This document shows, in pieces, positions 5,496 to 6,590 of a stretch of DNA of 6,590 nucleotides. Position numbers and translations under genes: made by a program. The stretch lies in contig JAFGJF010000107.1 in the NCBI GenBank assembly GCA_016929205.1, positions 1 to 6,590 of the forward strand, written 5' to 3'. The notes under the pieces were generated by a model, which was not told the DNA's origin, searched no databases, and saw only the letters and a program-made list of their open reading frames with translations. Position 1 is the stretch's first letter, and every line of letters begins with the position of its first letter. The DNA is from Anaerolineae bacterium. GTDB taxonomy: Bacteria > Chloroflexota > Anaerolineae > JAFGEY01.

Positions 5496-6590
5496 TGCCG
5501 TATTCCGCTCGCGCCGCAGCAATGTCCTCGCCACACGAGGCATCGTCGCAGCCAGCCAACCCCTTGCCGCCCAGGCCGGGCTCGATATGCTTCAAGCAGG
5601 CGGCAATGCCGCCGATGCCGCCGTCGCCGTATCGGCCATGCTGGGCGTCGTCGAACCCACATCCACCGGCATCGGCGGCGATCTGTTTGTCCTCTATTGG
5701 GACGCCAAAACCAAGCGCGTCTCCGCCCTGAACGGCTCCGGTCGCGCCGCATCCGCGGCCTCGATCGACGAACTGAAACAGCTCGGTTACACGGCGATGC
5801 CCGCCTACACCGGGCATGCGGTCAGTGTGCCGGGCACCGTCGCCGGATGGAGCGACCTGCTGGCCAAACACGGCAGCATGCCGTTGAGCGACGTGCTGCA
5901 GCCCGCGATCTGGACCGCTGAAAACGGGTTCCCGGTCAGCGAGCTGATCGCCCTAGGCTGGGCCAGCCAGGCCACAAAACTGCTCCGCGCGCCCGATTGG
6001 TCAAGCGGCGACCTGGACAACGGCCCCGAACAGCCCAGCGGCAACGAACTGCTGATCGACGGCCGCGCTCCCCGCGCCGGCGAGCTGATGCGCATGCCAA
6101 CCATGGCCGAGACGCTGCGCGGCATCGCCGCCGAGGGGCGCGATTACATTTACCGGGGCGAGTTTGCGGTCAAACTGAGCGAACACGTGCGACGCTACGG
6201 CGGCTGGATCACGCCGCAGGACATGGCCGCCCACACCAGCAGTTGGGAGACGCCGATCACGGCCGATTATCGCGGCGTCACCCTTTACGAGTGCCCGCCG
6301 AACGGGCAGGGGCTGGCAGCCATACTCGCCGCCCGCCTCGCCGCCGGGTTCGACCTGGCATCCATGAGCGAGGCCGATCGCCTGCACACCTTGGTCGAGT
6401 GCATGCGCCTTGCCTTTGCCGACGCCCAGCAGTGGGTGTGCGACATCCGCCAGGTCGACATCCCCCTGGCCCAACTGTGCAGCGCCGAATACGCCGATCG
6501 GCGCCGCCCGCTTATCGATCCTCGCCGCGCAGCACAGGACGTGCCTTTTGGCGACCCCGGGCGCGGCGCCGACACGGTCTATTTCTGCAC
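5485..6590 (+). CDS. Gamma-glutamyltransferase-family Ntn hydrolase (YwrD-like), 3' end cut by window
   Basis: N-terminal 368 codons of a gamma-glutamyltransferase-family protein. Family members are made as one chain that cleaves itself before a threonine, giving large and small subunits that hydrolyse or transfer gamma-glutamyl groups (glutathione and similar substrates). Visible hallmarks: ATRGIVAASQPLAAQAG at 16-32, QAGGNAADAAVAVSAMLGVV at 37-56, EPTSTGIGGDLF at 57-68, NGSGRA at 83-88 with Arg87 as candidate substrate-carboxylate ligand, GHAVSVPGTVAGW near 112-124, and CPPNGQG in the second half. The edge sequence GADTVYFC places the expected nucleophile at Thr364 (codon 6574-6576), so essentially only the small subunit is missing. 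No signal peptide is present, which points to the shorter cytoplasmic YwrD-like branch and not the periplasmic Ggt type. ATG 5485 has AAGGA nine bases upstream. It is transcribed divergently from the glycosidase block, so a functional link is not shown. Substrate could differ from glutathione. Confidence 0.92.
   Translation, partial: MNYDAVFRSRRSNVLATRGIVAASQPLAAQAGLDMLQAGGNAADAAVAVSAMLGVVEPTSTGIGGDLFVLYWDAKTKRVSALNGSGRAASAASIDELKQLGYTAMPAYTGHAVSVPGTVAGWSDLLAKHGSMPLSDVLQPAIWTAENGFPVSELIALGWASQATKLLRAPDWSSGDLDNGPEQPSGNELLIDGRAPRAGELMRMPTMAETLRGIAAEGRDYIYRGEFAVKLSEHVRRYGGWITPQDMAAHTSSWETPITADYRGVTLYECPPNGQGLAAILAARLAAGFDLASMSEADRLHTLVECMRLAFADAQQWVCDIRQVDIPLAQLCSAEYADRRRPLIDPRRAAQDVPFGDPGRGADTVYFC

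Noticed and set aside
5332..5871. A 179-codon open frame on the minus strand across the intergenic region
   Set aside because: It would read antisense through the start of the gamma-glutamyltransferase gene and through both candidate promoters. It has no domain signature.

Overview
The window is a GC-rich bacterial segment, and almost all of it codes for protein. It holds a leftward block of three genes and a rightward gene cut by the right edge. A compact intergenic region of about 275 bases separates the two. Several features suggest a Chloroflexota (Anaerolineae-like) organism or metagenomic bin: cytoplasmic glycosidases of the DUF5060/DUF5605 type, a 7TM-PAS histidine kinase, a peptide/oligosaccharide-class ABC importer and TGTATAAT-like -10 boxes. 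This placement is inference; no rRNA or marker gene is present.

Leftward block, in transcription order (right to left). (1) 5208-3775 encodes a 477-residue cytoplasmic glycoside hydrolase: an N-terminal DUF5060-like beta-sandwich, a (beta/alpha)8-type catalytic core with an Asn-Glu acid/base motif and a second Glu on a later strand, and a C-terminal DUF5605-like sandwich. (2) After 36 bases, 3738-1969 encodes a 589-residue sensor histidine kinase with seven membrane helices, a PAS domain, HisKA and HATPase_c; no response regulator is in view. (3) Four bases after the kinase stop, a GTG at 1964 opens a reading frame that runs off the left edge (654 codons visible). It encodes a fusion of two ABC importer permeases, an OppB/DppB-like half followed by an OppC/DppC-like half, joined by a hydrophilic linker of about 80 residues with no stop or frameshift.

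The intergenic region (5209-5484) is unusually structured. It carries a 59-base element with perfect 12-base inverted ends and an inner 15-base palindrome. Next to it is a second perfect inverted repeat of 11 bases whose two arms each end in TATAAT and point outward, so it looks like a mirror-image pair of divergent -10 regions. A short leader reading frame with a strong ribosome binding site precedes the rightward gene.

Rightward gene. From 5485 to the right edge lies the large-subunit part of a gamma-glutamyltransferase-family (YwrD-like) Ntn hydrolase. The expected nucleophile threonine (Thr364) falls just inside the window.

Working model (inference): the leftward genes form a sense-import-degrade unit. 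The fused permease brings in a peptide or oligosaccharide, the cytoplasmic hydrolase cleaves a glycoside, and the membrane kinase senses a related or energetic signal. The divergent gamma-glutamyltransferase may handle gamma-glutamyl compounds or may be only a neighbour sharing the promoter region.
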